Source: Ancylobacter vacuolatus (GTDB lineage: Bacteria > Pseudomonadota > Alphaproteobacteria > Rhizobiales > Xanthobacteraceae). From it: DNA of 64,000 nucleotides. Positions 1-8,916 of this stretch are shown here, in pieces. Both the position numbers and the translations under genes were made by a program. How positions within the stretch are numbered: position 1 is the first letter of the stretch; the number at the start of each line of letters is the position of its first letter. The notes below the pieces were generated by a model that saw only the letters and a list, made by a program, of their open reading frames with translations, was not told the DNA's origin and ran no database searches. Location: positions 62,001 through 126,000 of the forward strand of contig NZ_JAUSUH010000005.1 in assembly GCF_030813595.1 (NCBI RefSeq), in the 5' to 3' direction.

Positions 1-1
1 C

Positions 2-826
2 TTCTTCCTGCAGGCGCCGCCGCCGGGCGAGTACCTGTCCCGGCTGCTGCCGACCCTGCCGCCCATCGGCGCGGCGCTGCTCTTTGGCGCCATGTGGGGC
101 TATTTCCCGACGACGCTCGAAGTCGCGCCGATGCAGTCGAACTGGGCGGTCGACAAGAAGTCCGGCATGGTGAAGGTGCATGACCTTCGCCGGCAGGGCT
201 ACGAGGTGGAGCTGGCGCCGAACTATCTGCGCAACTACTTCATCCTGTTCAAGCGCGACATGAACATCAGCTACATCATCTCCGGCCTTACCGGCGCGAT
301 CTTCCTGATCGTCGGTGCCGCCGTCCTCCACCCGATCGGGTTGGTGCCGGCGAGCCGGGAAATGGGCCAGACCATCGCCCGCATCTACACCGACACGTTC
401 GGCGCGTGGATCTTCCCGGTCATCATTGCCGGCGGTGTCGCGGCGCTGTTCTCCACCGTCTTCACCTATTATGACGGTCAGGCGCGGCTGATCGAGGAAT
501 CGGCGGTGCGGCTGCGCGCCTCGCTCGATACGCCGGAGCGCCGCAAGCTGATCTATCGCGGCTTCCAGGTCTTCCTCACCGCTGCCGGCATCGGCATCGT
601 CTACGGCCTGCCCAACCCGATCTTCGTGGTGCAGATCGCGTCCTTCCTGGCGCTGCTGTTCTCGCCGGTGCTGTTCTGGCTCAGCATCCAATCGGTGAAG
701 CGCAACTTCAAGACGCCCGAAGAGCTCGCATTCATGCCCTCCAAGCTCATGTTCGCCTGGGCGTGGGTCGGCACAATCGGGCTGGCGCTGATCAGCGTCT
801 ATGTCATCTGGATCGAGTGGCTCTGA
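2..826 (+). CDS. Nramp-type divalent metal (Mn2+/Fe2+) transporter, 5' partial
   Basis: The frame is open from the window edge to the TGA ending at 826, so the N-terminal part lies outside. The visible 274 residues hold several hydrophobic segments arranged as in the C-terminal half of the Nramp/SLC11 family: a charged loop after a GYFPTTLEVAP segment, then paired helices including IYTDTFGAWIFPVIIAGGVAALFSTVFTYYDG, which resembles the family's late helices. Nramp proteins import Mn2+ or Fe2+ with protons across the inner membrane. The metal-binding DPGN and MPH motifs would lie upstream and cannot be checked. A strong terminator follows, so the gene ends its own transcription unit. It could instead be a more distant LeuT-fold carrier. 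Confidence 0.72.
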   Translation, partial: FFLQAPPPGEYLSRLLPTLPPIGAALLFGAMWGYFPTTLEVAPMQSNWAVDKKSGMVKVHDLRRQGYEVELAPNYLRNYFILFKRDMNISYIISGLTGAIFLIVGAAVLHPIGLVPASREMGQTIARIYTDTFGAWIFPVIIAGGVAALFSTVFTYYDGQARLIEESAVRLRASLDTPERRKLIYRGFQVFLTAAGIGIVYGLPNPIFVVQIASFLALLFSPVLFWLSIQSVKRNFKTPEELAFMPSKLMFAWAWVGTIGLALISVYVIWIEWL

Positions 827-860
827 ATTCCTCTCCCTAGGGCCTGAGACACTCGCGACT

Positions 861-893
861 GCCCCGCCTTCCAGGAAGGCGGGGCTCTTTTTT
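861..893 (+). terminator. Rho-independent terminator after the metal transporter
   Basis: A perfect inverted repeat centred on position 873 (arms GCCCCGCCTTCC and GGAAGGCGGGGC) is followed by a run of six T at 888-893. It sits 35 bases after the stop codon of the Nramp-type gene. Confidence 0.92.
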
Positions 894-1373
894 GGCGATC
901 AAACCCGATGCGTCTCAAACGACGTGACAAGAGCCGCCCAATCCATTAGAAAAGCCGCAGGGTGTCTCTTCTTATCACAGTAGAGGCAGGTTTTGCGTCG
1001 GTCGGGCCGCCACGCAGGAGCTGCCGTGCATGAGATCATCTGACGTTCATTTTCCGTCTGCTCGCTCTATTAGATCGCTGCGCGACACTCGCGTGGGCAC
1101 CCGGCCCATTGCGTTTTGCCTGAGCTTCGCCCCGCCTACAGCGATCAATCGCTAGTCTTATCGAAACTGCGGCGGAACAGGATTGTCACGATTGTCTCCG
1201 AACGACTGCAATTTCAACAGCTTGGCCGATAGGCGCCCTAGCCTTCATTGCCGGGCGCGGAACCATTGGCTTCTGGCCTTGGTTGCGCCAGCGATGCCGC
1301 TCGGCAGGTCTTTCGCCCCCGGGCGACACGGGCGCCACGCCGATGAGTGGACGTGCTGCGGGACGGCTCTGTG
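894..1373. other. 480-base region without a supported gene, upstream of the Mrp operon
   Basis: No convincing coding region was seen here; short open frames have no ribosome-binding site or recognisable product. It probably holds the promoter and leader of the Mrp operon. A GGAAC at 1259-1263 is followed after 17 bases by GGTT at 1281-1284. This resembles an EcfG-type promoter with one mismatch in the -10 element, but the match is weak. Confidence 0.5.
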
Positions 1374-4223
1374 ATGGTGCTGTGGCTCATTCCCCTGCTG
1401 CCGCTGTTCGGCGCCATTCTCCCCGCGCTCCTCATCCGCTCGGGGCGCGATGTCTGCGCCAATGCGACCGGCTTCGTGTCGCTGGCGGCGCTCGGCCTGC
1501 TGCTGTCGCAGGCGCCGGCGGTGTTCGCCGGCGAGGTGGTGCGCGTCAGCCTGCCCTGGGTGCCGCAGATCCAGCTGTCCTTTTCCTTCATGCTGGACGG
1601 GCTCGGCTTCTTCTTCGCGGCGATGATCCTCATCATCGGCCTTCTGGTCATTGTCTATGCGCGCTTCTATCTCGACCGCGCCGACCCGATGGGGCGCTTC
1701 TACGCCTATCTCCTGCTGTTCCAGGGGGCGATGCTGGGCGTGGTGCTGTCCAACAACATCATCCTCCTGCTGGTGTTCTGGGAACTCACCAGCCTCACCT
1801 CCTTCCTGCTGATCGGCTTCTGGCGCCACCGTGCCGATGCCCGGCAGGGTGCGCGCATGGCGCTCATCGTCACCGGCGGCGGGGGGCTTGCGCTCATCGG
1901 CGGGCTGCTGCTCCTTGGCAGCATTGCCGGCAGCTACGAGATTTCCGAAATCCTGGCGCGCGGCGACCTCATCAAAGCCTCGCCGCTCTATCTGCCGGCG
2001 CTGGTGCTGATCCTCATCGGCGCCTTTACCAAGAGCGCGCAGTTCCCGTTCCATTTCTGGCTGCCGCACGCCATGGCGGCGCCGACCCCGGTTTCGGCCT
2101 ATCTGCACTCCGCCACCATGGTGAAGGCGGGCATCTTCCTGCTGGCGCGGCTGTGGCCGGCGCTGGCCGGCACCGAGGCGTGGTTCCTCATCGTGGCGCC
2201 GGTCGGACTCGCCACCATGGTGATCGGCGCGTGGATCGCCAATTTCCGCACCGATCTGAAGAGCCTGCTGGCGTTTTCCACCGTCAGCCATCTCGGCCTC
2301 ATCACCATGCTGCTCGGCCTCGGCACGAAGATGGCGGCGGTGGCGGCGGTGTTCCACATTCTCAACCACGCCACCTTCAAGGCGGCGCTGTTCCTCAGCG
2401 CCGGCATTGTCGACCATGAAGCGGGCACGCGCGATGTGCGCCGGCTCGGCGGGCTTGTCGGCCTGATGCCGATCACCGCGACATTGGCGATGCTGGCCAC
2501 CGCCTCGATGGCGGGCGTGCCGTTGTTCAACGGCTTCCTATCGAAGGAAATGATGCTGGAGGAGGCCGCCCACACCTCCTATGCCGGCGTCACCTGGCTG
2601 TTCCCGGTGCTGGCGACGCTCGGCGCGCTGCTCTCGGTCGGCTATTGCGCGCGCTTTGCCATCCGCACCTTTCTCGGTCCGGTCCGGCACGATTATCCCC
2701 ATCACCCGCACGATCCGCCGGTAGGGATGTGGCTGCCCGTCGCCCTGCTCATCGTGCCGGTGCTGGCCATCGGCCTGTTTCCCGGCGCGGTGGCGGGCGC
2801 TCTGGTGGCGCTCACCGCCGGCGCTGTCATCGGCGGGCCGCTGCCCGATTACTATCTCGCGCTCTGGCACGGGCTGACGCCGGCGCTGGTCATGAGCGTC
2901 CTCGCCTTTGCCGGCGGCGCCCTGTTCTTCCTGACGCAGGCGCGGGTGGACGCGCTGCGGCGGCACTTCCCGCGGCCCGAGGCGCGCGACCTGTTCGAGG
3001 CCGCCTCCAACGCGGTGGTCCTCGCCGCCCGCCGCCTCACCGCGTGGCTGCATGACGGTTCGCTCGCCTTCTATCTCAGGGTGATCCTCGCCGTGCTGAT
3101 TGCCGCCGGCATCTTTGCCATGGTGAGCGCGCCGCATGCGGCTGGGACGCGGGCGATGCTCCCGGTCACGCTGCCGGCCTTGGTCGCCTGGCTGGCGCTG
3201 GTGGTGGCGTGCCTCGCCACCATGATGCGCCACAGCGACCGGCTGCTGGCGCTGATCCTGACCAGCGTGGTCGGGCTGATCGTGGCGCTCGGCTTCGTGC
3301 AGTTCTCGGCGCCCGACCTGGCGTTGACCCAGGTTTCGGTCGATGTCGTCACCACCATATTGATGCTGCTGGCGCTCAATCTGCTGCCCAAGACCAGCCC
3401 CCGCGAGGCCAGCCTGCCGGCGCGCGGACGCGACGGCGTCCTTGCTGGTGTTGGCGGGCTGGGCATCGGGTTGCTCGCCTATGCGGTGATGACGCGCGAC
3501 GGCACCTCGATCGCCGATTATTTCCTGGCGCAGTCGAAGCCGGGCGGGGGCGGGACCAACGTCGTCAATGTCATCCTGGTCGACTTCCGCGGCTACGACA
3601 CCTTTGCCGAGATCATCGTGCTCGGCATTGCGGCGGTGGCCATCTTCGCCCTGCTCGACCCCCGGCTGCCGGCCGGGGCGCTCAAGCGGGTGCGGGCACT
3701 GCTGCCGACCCAGGAGTCGGGCGACGTCCATCCGCCGATGCTGGTCGTGGCGGCGCGCGCCATGCTGCCGCTGGCGCTGGCGGTGGGGGTGTTCATCTTC
3801 CTGCGCGGGCACAACCAGCCGGGCGGCGGCTTCATCGCCGGCCTCGTGGTGGCGATCGCGCTGATGCTGCAATATATTGCCTCCGGCTATCGCTGGGTGG
3901 CCGATCGCAAGCGGCTGGATTCGCAGGCGATGATCGGCGCCGGAATCGGCATTGCCGGGCTCACCGGCATCGCCGCCTGGGCGTTCGGCAAGCCCTTCCT
4001 CACCAGCACCTTCGGCTATTTCACATGGCCGGTGGTCGGTACCTTCGAGCTTGCCTCGGCGCTGCTGTTCGATCTCGGCGTGTTCCTCACCGTGGTCGGG
4101 GTGATGGTGCTCTCGCTGGCGCAGCTCTCACGGGTGGGCCAGAGGGTGGACCCGCTGCCGACGCCGGAACAGCCGATGGACCTGCCGCTCGACGCCCCTC
4201 ACCACCCGCCGAGGGAGGCCTGA
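1374..4223 (+). CDS. mrpA: Mrp/Pha cation:proton antiporter subunit A fused to subunit B
   Basis: The protein has 949 residues with about 20 or more hydrophobic segments. Its N-terminal two thirds match the NuoL/MrpA proton-channel family (for example the segments around LTSLTSFLLIGFW and FPFHFWLPHAMAAPTPVSAY). The C-terminal part, from about residue 785, carries the MrpB signature LRGHNQPGGGFIAG. Fused MrpA-MrpB is typical of the rhizobial PhaAB form. Mrp complexes exchange Na+ or K+ for H+ across the inner membrane and support pH and salt tolerance. The start is placed at ATG 1374, because the N-terminus MVLWLIPLLPLFGA matches the family; a GTG at 1347 is possible. It is the first of six tightly packed genes. 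Confidence 0.93.
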   Translation: MVLWLIPLLPLFGAILPALLIRSGRDVCANATGFVSLAALGLLLSQAPAVFAGEVVRVSLPWVPQIQLSFSFMLDGLGFFFAAMILIIGLLVIVYARFYLDRADPMGRFYAYLLLFQGAMLGVVLSNNIILLLVFWELTSLTSFLLIGFWRHRADARQGARMALIVTGGGGLALIGGLLLLGSIAGSYEISEILARGDLIKASPLYLPALVLILIGAFTKSAQFPFHFWLPHAMAAPTPVSAYLHSATMVKAGIFLLARLWPALAGTEAWFLIVAPVGLATMVIGAWIANFRTDLKSLLAFSTVSHLGLITMLLGLGTKMAAVAAVFHILNHATFKAALFLSAGIVDHEAGTRDVRRLGGLVGLMPITATLAMLATASMAGVPLFNGFLSKEMMLEEAAHTSYAGVTWLFPVLATLGALLSVGYCARFAIRTFLGPVRHDYPHHPHDPPVGMWLPVALLIVPVLAIGLFPGAVAGALVALTAGAVIGGPLPDYYLALWHGLTPALVMSVLAFAGGALFFLTQARVDALRRHFPRPEARDLFEAASNAVVLAARRLTAWLHDGSLAFYLRVILAVLIAAGIFAMVSAPHAAGTRAMLPVTLPALVAWLALVVACLATMMRHSDRLLALILTSVVGLIVALGFVQFSAPDLALTQVSVDVVTTILMLLALNLLPKTSPREASLPARGRDGVLAGVGGLGIGLLAYAVMTRDGTSIADYFLAQSKPGGGGTNVVNVILVDFRGYDTFAEIIVLGIAAVAIFALLDPRLPAGALKRVRALLPTQESGDVHPPMLVVAARAMLPLALAVGVFIFLRGHNQPGGGFIAGLVVAIALMLQYIASGYRWVADRKRLDSQAMIGAGIGIAGLTGIAAWAFGKPFLTSTFGYFTWPVVGTFELASALLFDLGVFLTVVGVMVLSLAQLSRVGQRVDPLPTPEQPMDLPLDAPHHPPREA

Positions 4224-4226
4224 GCC

Positions 4227-4625
4227 ATGGAAATCCTCGTCGCCAGCGCCATCGGCCTGATGACGGCGACCGGCCTGTTCCTGATCCTGCAGGGGCGCAG
4301 CTTTCCGGTCATTGTCGGGCTGACCTTCCTCTCCTATGCGGTCAACGCCTTCCTGTTCGCGATGGGCCGGCTCACTGTCGACCGACCGCCGATCATCACG
4401 GCGGGAGCGGCCTATACTGACCCGCTGCCGCAGGCGCTGGTGCTCACCGCCATCGTCATCTCCTTCGGCATGACGGCGCTGATCGTGGTGCTGGGGCTGC
4501 GCGGTTTCCTGGAGACCGGCTCCGACCGCACCGATCTCAGCCTTGCCAATGCAGCCGAGGAACATGGCCCGGCGCCGGCGGGCGAGGATTCCAGCCGCGA
4601 GCGGGGCGGGGCCGCGCGGGCATGA
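4227..4625 (+). CDS. mrpC: Mrp/Pha antiporter subunit C (NuoK-like)
   Basis: A 132-residue protein with three hydrophobic segments and the NuoK/MrpC pattern FPVIVGLTFLSYAVNAFLFAMG, followed by DPLPQALVLTAIVISFG. This DPLPQALVLTAIVI block is highly typical of MrpC. It is an inner-membrane subunit of the multi-subunit cation/proton antiporter. The gene starts three bases after subunit A ends, and its last four bases overlap the start of subunit D (ATGA), which indicates translational coupling. The C-terminal 30 residues are hydrophilic and Glu/Arg rich. Confidence 0.94.
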   Translation: MEILVASAIGLMTATGLFLILQGRSFPVIVGLTFLSYAVNAFLFAMGRLTVDRPPIITAGAAYTDPLPQALVLTAIVISFGMTALIVVLGLRGFLETGSDRTDLSLANAAEEHGPAPAGEDSSRERGGAARA

Positions 4626-6151
4626 ACAACTGGATCATCATGCCGGCCGTGCTGCCGGCCTTCACCGCAGCCTTCCTGCTGCTGACGCTGCGCCACCGGC
4701 CGCAGGCCCAGCGCATCGTCTCGATCGTCGCCACCGCGCTCGGCCTCCTGGTGGCCATCGGTCTCGCGGTGGAAGCGTCCGACGGGGTGGCGCAGGCCTA
4801 TCGGCTGGGCGACTGGCCCGCCCCCTTCGGCATCGTGCTGGTGCTCGACCGGCTGTCGGCGACCCTGCTGGTACTGACCGGCGTGCTCGCGCTCTGCGTC
4901 GTGCTCTACGCGTCCGCCGGCTGGGACCGGCGCGGGCAGCATTTCCACACCTTGCTGCAGTTCCAACTGCTTGGCATCAACGGGGCGTTCCTCACCGGCG
5001 ACGTGTTCAACCTGTTCGTGTTCTTCGAGGTGATGCTGATCGCCTCCTATGGGCTGATGCTGCATGGCGGCGGCCCGGCGCGGCTGAAGGCGGGCTTTCA
5101 TTATGTCGCGATCAACCTCATCGCCTCGGCGCTGTTCCTCATCGGCGTCGGCCTGATCTATGCCGTCACCGGCACGCTGAACATGGCCGATCTCGCCCTG
5201 AAGGTGCCGGAGGTAGTGCCGGCCGATCAGGGGCTGCTGAAGGCCGGCGCGCTGCTGCTGTTCCTGGTGTTCGCCACCAAGGCGGCGCTGGTGCCGCTGC
5301 ACTGGTGGCTGCCGTCCACCTATGCCGCCACCTCCGCCCCGGCCGCCGCCATCTTCATGATCATGACCAAGGTCGGCGCCTACGCCATATTGCGGGTCTA
5401 TGGGCTGGTGTTCGGCGCGGAAGCCGGCGCGCTGGCGCTGGTCGCCGCGCCCTTCGTGCTGCCGGCGGCGGTGGTGACGCTGCTGCTCGGCACGGTGGGC
5501 GTGGTGGGCAGCCGCAGCCTGCGCAGCCTTTCCGCCTTCGCCATCGTCGCTTCCATGGGTACGCTGCTGATCGCGCTGGGGCTGTTCGACGCCGCCGGGG
5601 TGGCCGCCGCGCTCTATTATATCGTCCATTCCTCGCTTGCCGGCGCGGCGCTGTTCCTGCTCGCCGGGCTGGTGCTGGAGGGGCGCGGCGCCATGGGCGA
5701 TCGCCTGCTGCCGGGCCCCGCCATGCGCGGCGAGGTGCTGGTCGGCGGCCTGTTCCTGCTCTGCGCGGTGGCCATGGTCGGCCTGCCGCCGCTGTCGGGC
5801 TTCCTCGGCAAGGTGATGATCCTGGAGGCGGTGCGGTCCTCGGCGAGCTGGCCGTGGCTCTGGGCGCTGATCCTGGGCACCAGCCTGGCCCTCACGCTCG
5901 GCTTCGTGCGGGCCGGCGCCGTGCTGTTCTGGGCGAGCGGCCCGGCGGGCGAGGGGCCGCGCCGGCGTCTCGACCCGCTGCCGCTCACTGCCATCGTGCT
6001 GCTGCTTGCGCTGGCCGGCGCCTGGACCGGCGCCGCCGGCCCGGCCATGGTCTGGATGGACGAGGTCGCCCGGCAGTCGCTCGACCGTGCTTCCTATGTC
6101 GAGGCTGTGCTGGGCCCCACCAACCACCGTTCCGGCGGCCTGGGGGAGTGA
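4622..6151 (+). CDS. mrpD: Mrp/Pha antiporter subunit D (NuoM/N-like)
   Basis: A 509-residue polytopic protein of the proton-conducting antiporter-like family shared with complex I. Characteristic stretches are GAFLTGDVFNLFVFFEVMLIASYGL, in which the ion-pathway glutamate lies, and FATKAALVPLHWWLPSTY. It forms the second large proton-translocating subunit of the Mrp complex. It overlaps mrpC by four bases and lies five bases before mrpE. Length and motif order fit the family, and no frameshift was seen. Confidence 0.94.
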   Translation: MNNWIIMPAVLPAFTAAFLLLTLRHRPQAQRIVSIVATALGLLVAIGLAVEASDGVAQAYRLGDWPAPFGIVLVLDRLSATLLVLTGVLALCVVLYASAGWDRRGQHFHTLLQFQLLGINGAFLTGDVFNLFVFFEVMLIASYGLMLHGGGPARLKAGFHYVAINLIASALFLIGVGLIYAVTGTLNMADLALKVPEVVPADQGLLKAGALLLFLVFATKAALVPLHWWLPSTYAATSAPAAAIFMIMTKVGAYAILRVYGLVFGAEAGALALVAAPFVLPAAVVTLLLGTVGVVGSRSLRSLSAFAIVASMGTLLIALGLFDAAGVAAALYYIVHSSLAGAALFLLAGLVLEGRGAMGDRLLPGPAMRGEVLVGGLFLLCAVAMVGLPPLSGFLGKVMILEAVRSSASWPWLWALILGTSLALTLGFVRAGAVLFWASGPAGEGPRRRLDPLPLTAIVLLLALAGAWTGAAGPAMVWMDEVARQSLDRASYVEAVLGPTNHRSGGLGE

Positions 6152-6155
6152 GACG

Positions 6156-6647
6156 ATGATGGCGCGGCTCCTCCCTCATCCCGTCCTGTCGGTCGTCATC
6201 GCCCTGGTCTGGTCGCTGCTGCTGAACGAGATCAGCGCCGGCGGCGTGGTCCTCGGCATCGCGCTGGGCCTGCTCATGCCCTGGTACACCGCCCGGTTCT
6301 GGCCGGACCGGGTGCGGCTGAAAGCTCCGTTCACCATCGCCGAATATGTCCTCATCGTGCTGTGGGACATCGTGGTGTCGAACGTGCAGGTGGCCGGGCT
6401 TATCCTGTTCCGGCGCGGGGAGAGCCTGCGCTCGCGCTATGTCACCGTGCCGCTGGAGCTGAAGACGCCGGAAGCCATCGTGGTCTTCGCCGGCACCATC
6501 ACCATGACCCCCGGCACGGTGAGCGCCGATATCAGCGCCGATGGCCGCTCGCTGCTGGTGCATTGCCTGGAGACGTCGGACCCGGACGAGGTCGTGGCCA
6601 CCGTCAAGAGCCGGTATGAGCGCCGCCTGAAGAGGATCTTCGAATGA
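6156..6647 (+). CDS. mrpE: Mrp/Pha antiporter subunit E
   Basis: A 163-residue protein with two N-terminal hydrophobic segments and a soluble C-terminal part. The stretch TPEAIVVFAGTITMTPGTVSADIS is the conserved MrpE core (compare the family's xxANSITLTPGTxTxD). It is a structural subunit of the antiporter in the inner membrane. Two ATG codons, at 6156 and 6159, are in frame; the first is used. Its stop overlaps the start of mrpF by four bases (ATGA at 6644). Confidence 0.93.
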   Translation: MMARLLPHPVLSVVIALVWSLLLNEISAGGVVLGIALGLLMPWYTARFWPDRVRLKAPFTIAEYVLIVLWDIVVSNVQVAGLILFRRGESLRSRYVTVPLELKTPEAIVVFAGTITMTPGTVSADISADGRSLLVHCLETSDPDEVVATVKSRYERRLKRIFE

Positions 6648-6913
6648 TCGCAACCGCCGCGATGATCGCCGTTTGCGCCGTCGGCCTGTCGCTGATGCTG
6701 ACGCTTTATCGGCTGCTCAAGGGGCCGGACGCTCCCGATCGCGTCCTGGCGCTGGACACGCTGGCGATCAACGCCATCGCCCTCATCGTGCTGTTCGGCG
6801 TCCTCTTCGCCACCACCATGTATTTCGAGGTGGCGCTGCTGTTCGCCATGGTTGGCTTCGTGACCACGGTGGCGTTCTGCAAATTCCTGTTGCGCGGCAA
6901 TGTGATCGAGTGA
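6644..6913 (+). CDS. mrpF: Mrp/Pha antiporter subunit F
   Basis: An 89-residue protein with three hydrophobic segments and the MrpF signature LLKGPDAPDRVLALDTLAIN (compare RxxxGPxxxDRVxAxD). It is a small membrane subunit of the cation/proton antiporter. It is translationally coupled to mrpE and followed at seven bases by mrpG. Confidence 0.94.
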   Translation: MIATAAMIAVCAVGLSLMLTLYRLLKGPDAPDRVLALDTLAINAIALIVLFGVLFATTMYFEVALLFAMVGFVTTVAFCKFLLRGNVIE

Positions 6914-6920
6914 GGCTGTG

Positions 6921-7295
6921 ATGGCATTCGTGGTGGAACTGATCATCAGCGCGCTCCTCGTCATCGGCGCGTTCTTTCTTCTGGTCGGCTCGCTCGGTCT
7001 GGCGAAGCTGCCGGACACGATGCGCCGGCTGCACGGGCCGACCAAGGCGACGACGCTGGGCATTGGCAGCCTGCTCATTGCCTCCATGCTGTATTTCTTC
7101 ACCCAGCACGGCCAACTCTCCATCCATGAGCTGCTGATCACGCTGTTCCTGTTTCTCACCGCGCCGATCAGCGCCAACATGATCGCCAAGGCGCATATCC
7201 TGCGCAGTGCGCGCGAGCGCGGGGCGATCACCCCGGCCGGCACGGACACCGGCTGGGCGACGCTTCAGCCCCCGCGCCCGTCCAAGGGCCCTTGA
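6921..7295 (+). CDS. mrpG: Mrp/Pha antiporter subunit G
   Basis: A 124-residue membrane protein with three hydrophobic segments. The family pattern GSLGLAKLPDTMRRLHGPTKATTLG is unmistakable, and a second conserved segment reads FLTAPISANMIAKAH. ATG 6921 is preferred over GTG 6918, because a GAGG at 6912-6915 is spaced better for 6921. This is the last gene of the antiporter operon, which therefore contains AB, C, D, E, F and G. The next gene is convergent, 26 bases away. Confidence 0.93.
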   Translation: MAFVVELIISALLVIGAFFLLVGSLGLAKLPDTMRRLHGPTKATTLGIGSLLIASMLYFFTQHGQLSIHELLITLFLFLTAPISANMIAKAHILRSARERGAITPAGTDTGWATLQPPRPSKGP

Positions 7296-7321
7296 GGCCG
7301 GCGCCGTCCGGCTGCGCGGGC

Positions 7322-7954
7322 TCAGCCGGCTTTTCCGTCCGTGCCGAGGCGGGCGCGCAATTCGGCATTTTCCGCTTCCAGCTGCGCCAGACGGTCACGC
7401 AGCGGGCGGACAGCCTCCGCGATCTCACTCTCGGTGAAGCGGGGGGTGATGTGCTGCGGACAGTTCCAGTCGAAGGCGTCGAGGCGCAGCCGGAACAGGC
7501 GCTCCGGCCGGGCGCGATAGCCCTGCGGGCTCACCTTTTCCGTCAGCTCCGGCTCGGCATCGAGCGCGAGAACCTCGGCATGGGCATAAATCTTCAGCCG
7601 GGTGCGGCGGGGATAGTCCATCAGGAACAGGCAGGCCCGGCTATTGGCGGCAAAGTTGCCGGTGCTGATGTACTGGCGATTGCCGCTATAGTCGGCGAAG
7701 GCGAGCGTGCGCTCGTCGATCACCGTCAGAAAGCCGCGCGGCCCGCCCCGGTGCTGGACATAGGGCCAGCCGGTCTCGGAAACGCTGGCGATATAGAAGC
7801 TGTCGCGCTGCGAGATGAACAGCTCTTCGCTGCGGGTGAAGCGGTCGGAGGAGCGCTCGCCCCGGAAATCCGCCCAGAGATGATCCACGCCCATCTGTTC
7901 CTGAGCCGCGCGGACGCTGGGGGTGATCGCGATATCGAGGAAGCCGTAGGACAT
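7322..7954 (-). CDS. Pyridoxamine 5'-phosphate oxidase-like flavin-binding protein
   Basis: A 210-residue protein with a split-barrel flavin-binding fold of the PNPOx-like family, inferred from ERSSDRFTRSEELFISQRDSF, GWPYVQHRGGPRGFLTVID and SRACLFLMDYP. Proteins of this branch bind FMN or a related cofactor; the substrate is unknown, and true pyridoxine oxidation is not implied. The last 35 residues form a likely coiled coil (LRDRLAQLEAENAELRARLG), an extension often seen in this subgroup. The start at 7954 is chosen because GGAGA stands eight to ten bases upstream; the frame stays open far beyond it without a better start. It converges on mrpG. Confidence 0.75.
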   Translation of the reverse strand: MSYGFLDIAITPSVRAAQEQMGVDHLWADFRGERSSDRFTRSEELFISQRDSFYIASVSETGWPYVQHRGGPRGFLTVIDERTLAFADYSGNRQYISTGNFAANSRACLFLMDYPRRTRLKIYAHAEVLALDAEPELTEKVSPQGYRARPERLFRLRLDAFDWNCPQHITPRFTESEIAEAVRPLRDRLAQLEAENAELRARLGTDGKAG

Positions 7955-8161
7955 GGGAGATCTCCACCCGACGAAGGCGGGCTCCCGCAGGGTGGGTGGG
8001 CGGGTGCCGCCCCGCAAGGGCGTCCGCGTGTTTTTCCCGCCGCGTCGCGCGGCTGTGACCGGCTTCCCTTCCGGGTGCGTCCCCGCACCGGATAACCTTT
8101 CCCGCAGGCTGGCGGGCGGGCGGGGTTGAGTTGTAGTCTCCAGGAGATTCGAGGACCCCCT

Positions 8162-8416
8162 ATGGCAATGACCCCCACACGACGCACTATCGGCTCCGCC
8201 CGCGATGTCGCGGAAGCGGCCTTCAAGAGCGCCACCGCCAAGACCGCGCCCAAACTGCCGGAGGCCGCGCCGGCGGCGAAATCCCCGGCTCTGCCGAACG
8301 CGAAGGAACTGGTGTCCCTGCGGCTCGACCGCGAGGTGCTGGAGCATTTCCAGAAGGACGGCCCCGGCTGGCAGGAGCGCGTCAATGCCGCCCTGCGCAA
8401 GGCGGCAGGGCTTTAG
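8162..8416 (+). CDS. BrnA-like antitoxin (DUF4415 family), no toxin partner nearby
   Basis: An 84-residue protein. The C-terminal 40 residues (LVSLRLDREVLEHFQKDGPGWQERVNAALR) match the ribbon-helix-helix DNA-binding domain of BrnA/DUF4415 antitoxins. The N-terminal 40 residues are Ala/Pro/Lys rich and probably disordered. BrnA normally follows a brnT toxin gene and represses it. Here the upstream gene is on the other strand, and no BrnT-sized frame lies between, so this is a solitary copy. ATG 8162 is used; ATG 8168 is an alternative. Confidence 0.7.
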   Translation: MAMTPTRRTIGSARDVAEAAFKSATAKTAPKLPEAAPAAKSPALPNAKELVSLRLDREVLEHFQKDGPGWQERVNAALRKAAGL

Positions 8417-8454
8417 CCTCCCCCAGCGCCGCAGAGGCTCGCGCCGGGCCGCTC

Positions 8455-8721
8455 TCAGGAGGGGTCGCGCAGGATGATCGGTGGGGCGTTGCAGGGCAGG
8501 GTGATGCAGCTCGGATTGGGATTGAGCTGGCGCACCGCCGGCGCCGGCTGAGGCGCGGGCTGGTAGGTCTTCGGCGGCTTGCCGGCCTGCTTGGGAGTGG
8601 GTGTCGTGGCGCCGGGATTGCGCAAGCCGGGATTGCCCGAATATTGCGCCGAGACGACGCTCGCGCCGGCACAGAGTGCCAGTGCGGTGAGGATGGCCGT
8701 GACGGGAAGACGGTTGTTCAT
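8455..8721 (-). CDS. Small secreted proline-rich protein of unknown function
   Basis: An 88-residue protein starting at 8721, with AGGAAA upstream. Residues 1-25 form a Sec signal peptide ending in VSA-Q. The mature part is rich in Pro, Asn and Gly and ends with a two-cysteine stretch (NPSCITLPCNAPP). I do not recognise the family. It is convergent with the BrnA-like gene and divergent from the stress-promoter-driven gene at 8976. Confidence 0.55.
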   Translation of the reverse strand: MNNRLPVTAILTALALCAGASVVSAQYSGNPGLRNPGATTPTPKQAGKPPKTYQPAPQPAPAVRQLNPNPSCITLPCNAPPIILRDPS

Positions 8722-8916
8722 GGCATTTCCTTGCACGGCGCCCGCCAACTAATCAAGCGCGCCGGCCACCCGGGTCAAGGGCCGTGGTCCAGGCCCGGCG
8801 CTGGCCGGCGCCCCGTGCGGCGCGGTTTTTTGCTGCCGCCTTCCGCTCACCCCATCCTCCTACCTTTCCGGCCCCTGCGCCTGCCATAGCTGTCGCTCCC
8901 GGCGTGGCGACGGCAC

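Noticed and set aside
1245-2417. A 390-codon minus-strand frame opposite mrpA
   Set aside because: Same compositional bias and no family resemblance; mrpA is certain on the other strand.
4412-6127. A 571-codon minus-strand frame opposite mrpC and mrpD
   Set aside because: Highly biased His/Gln/Arg composition; it is a shadow of unmistakable Mrp subunits on the plus strand.
7955-8347. N-terminal extension of the PNPOx-like protein to a start at 8347
   Set aside because: The added 131 residues lack family similarity and have biased composition; the ATG at 7954 has a proper ribosome-binding site and the family N-terminus.
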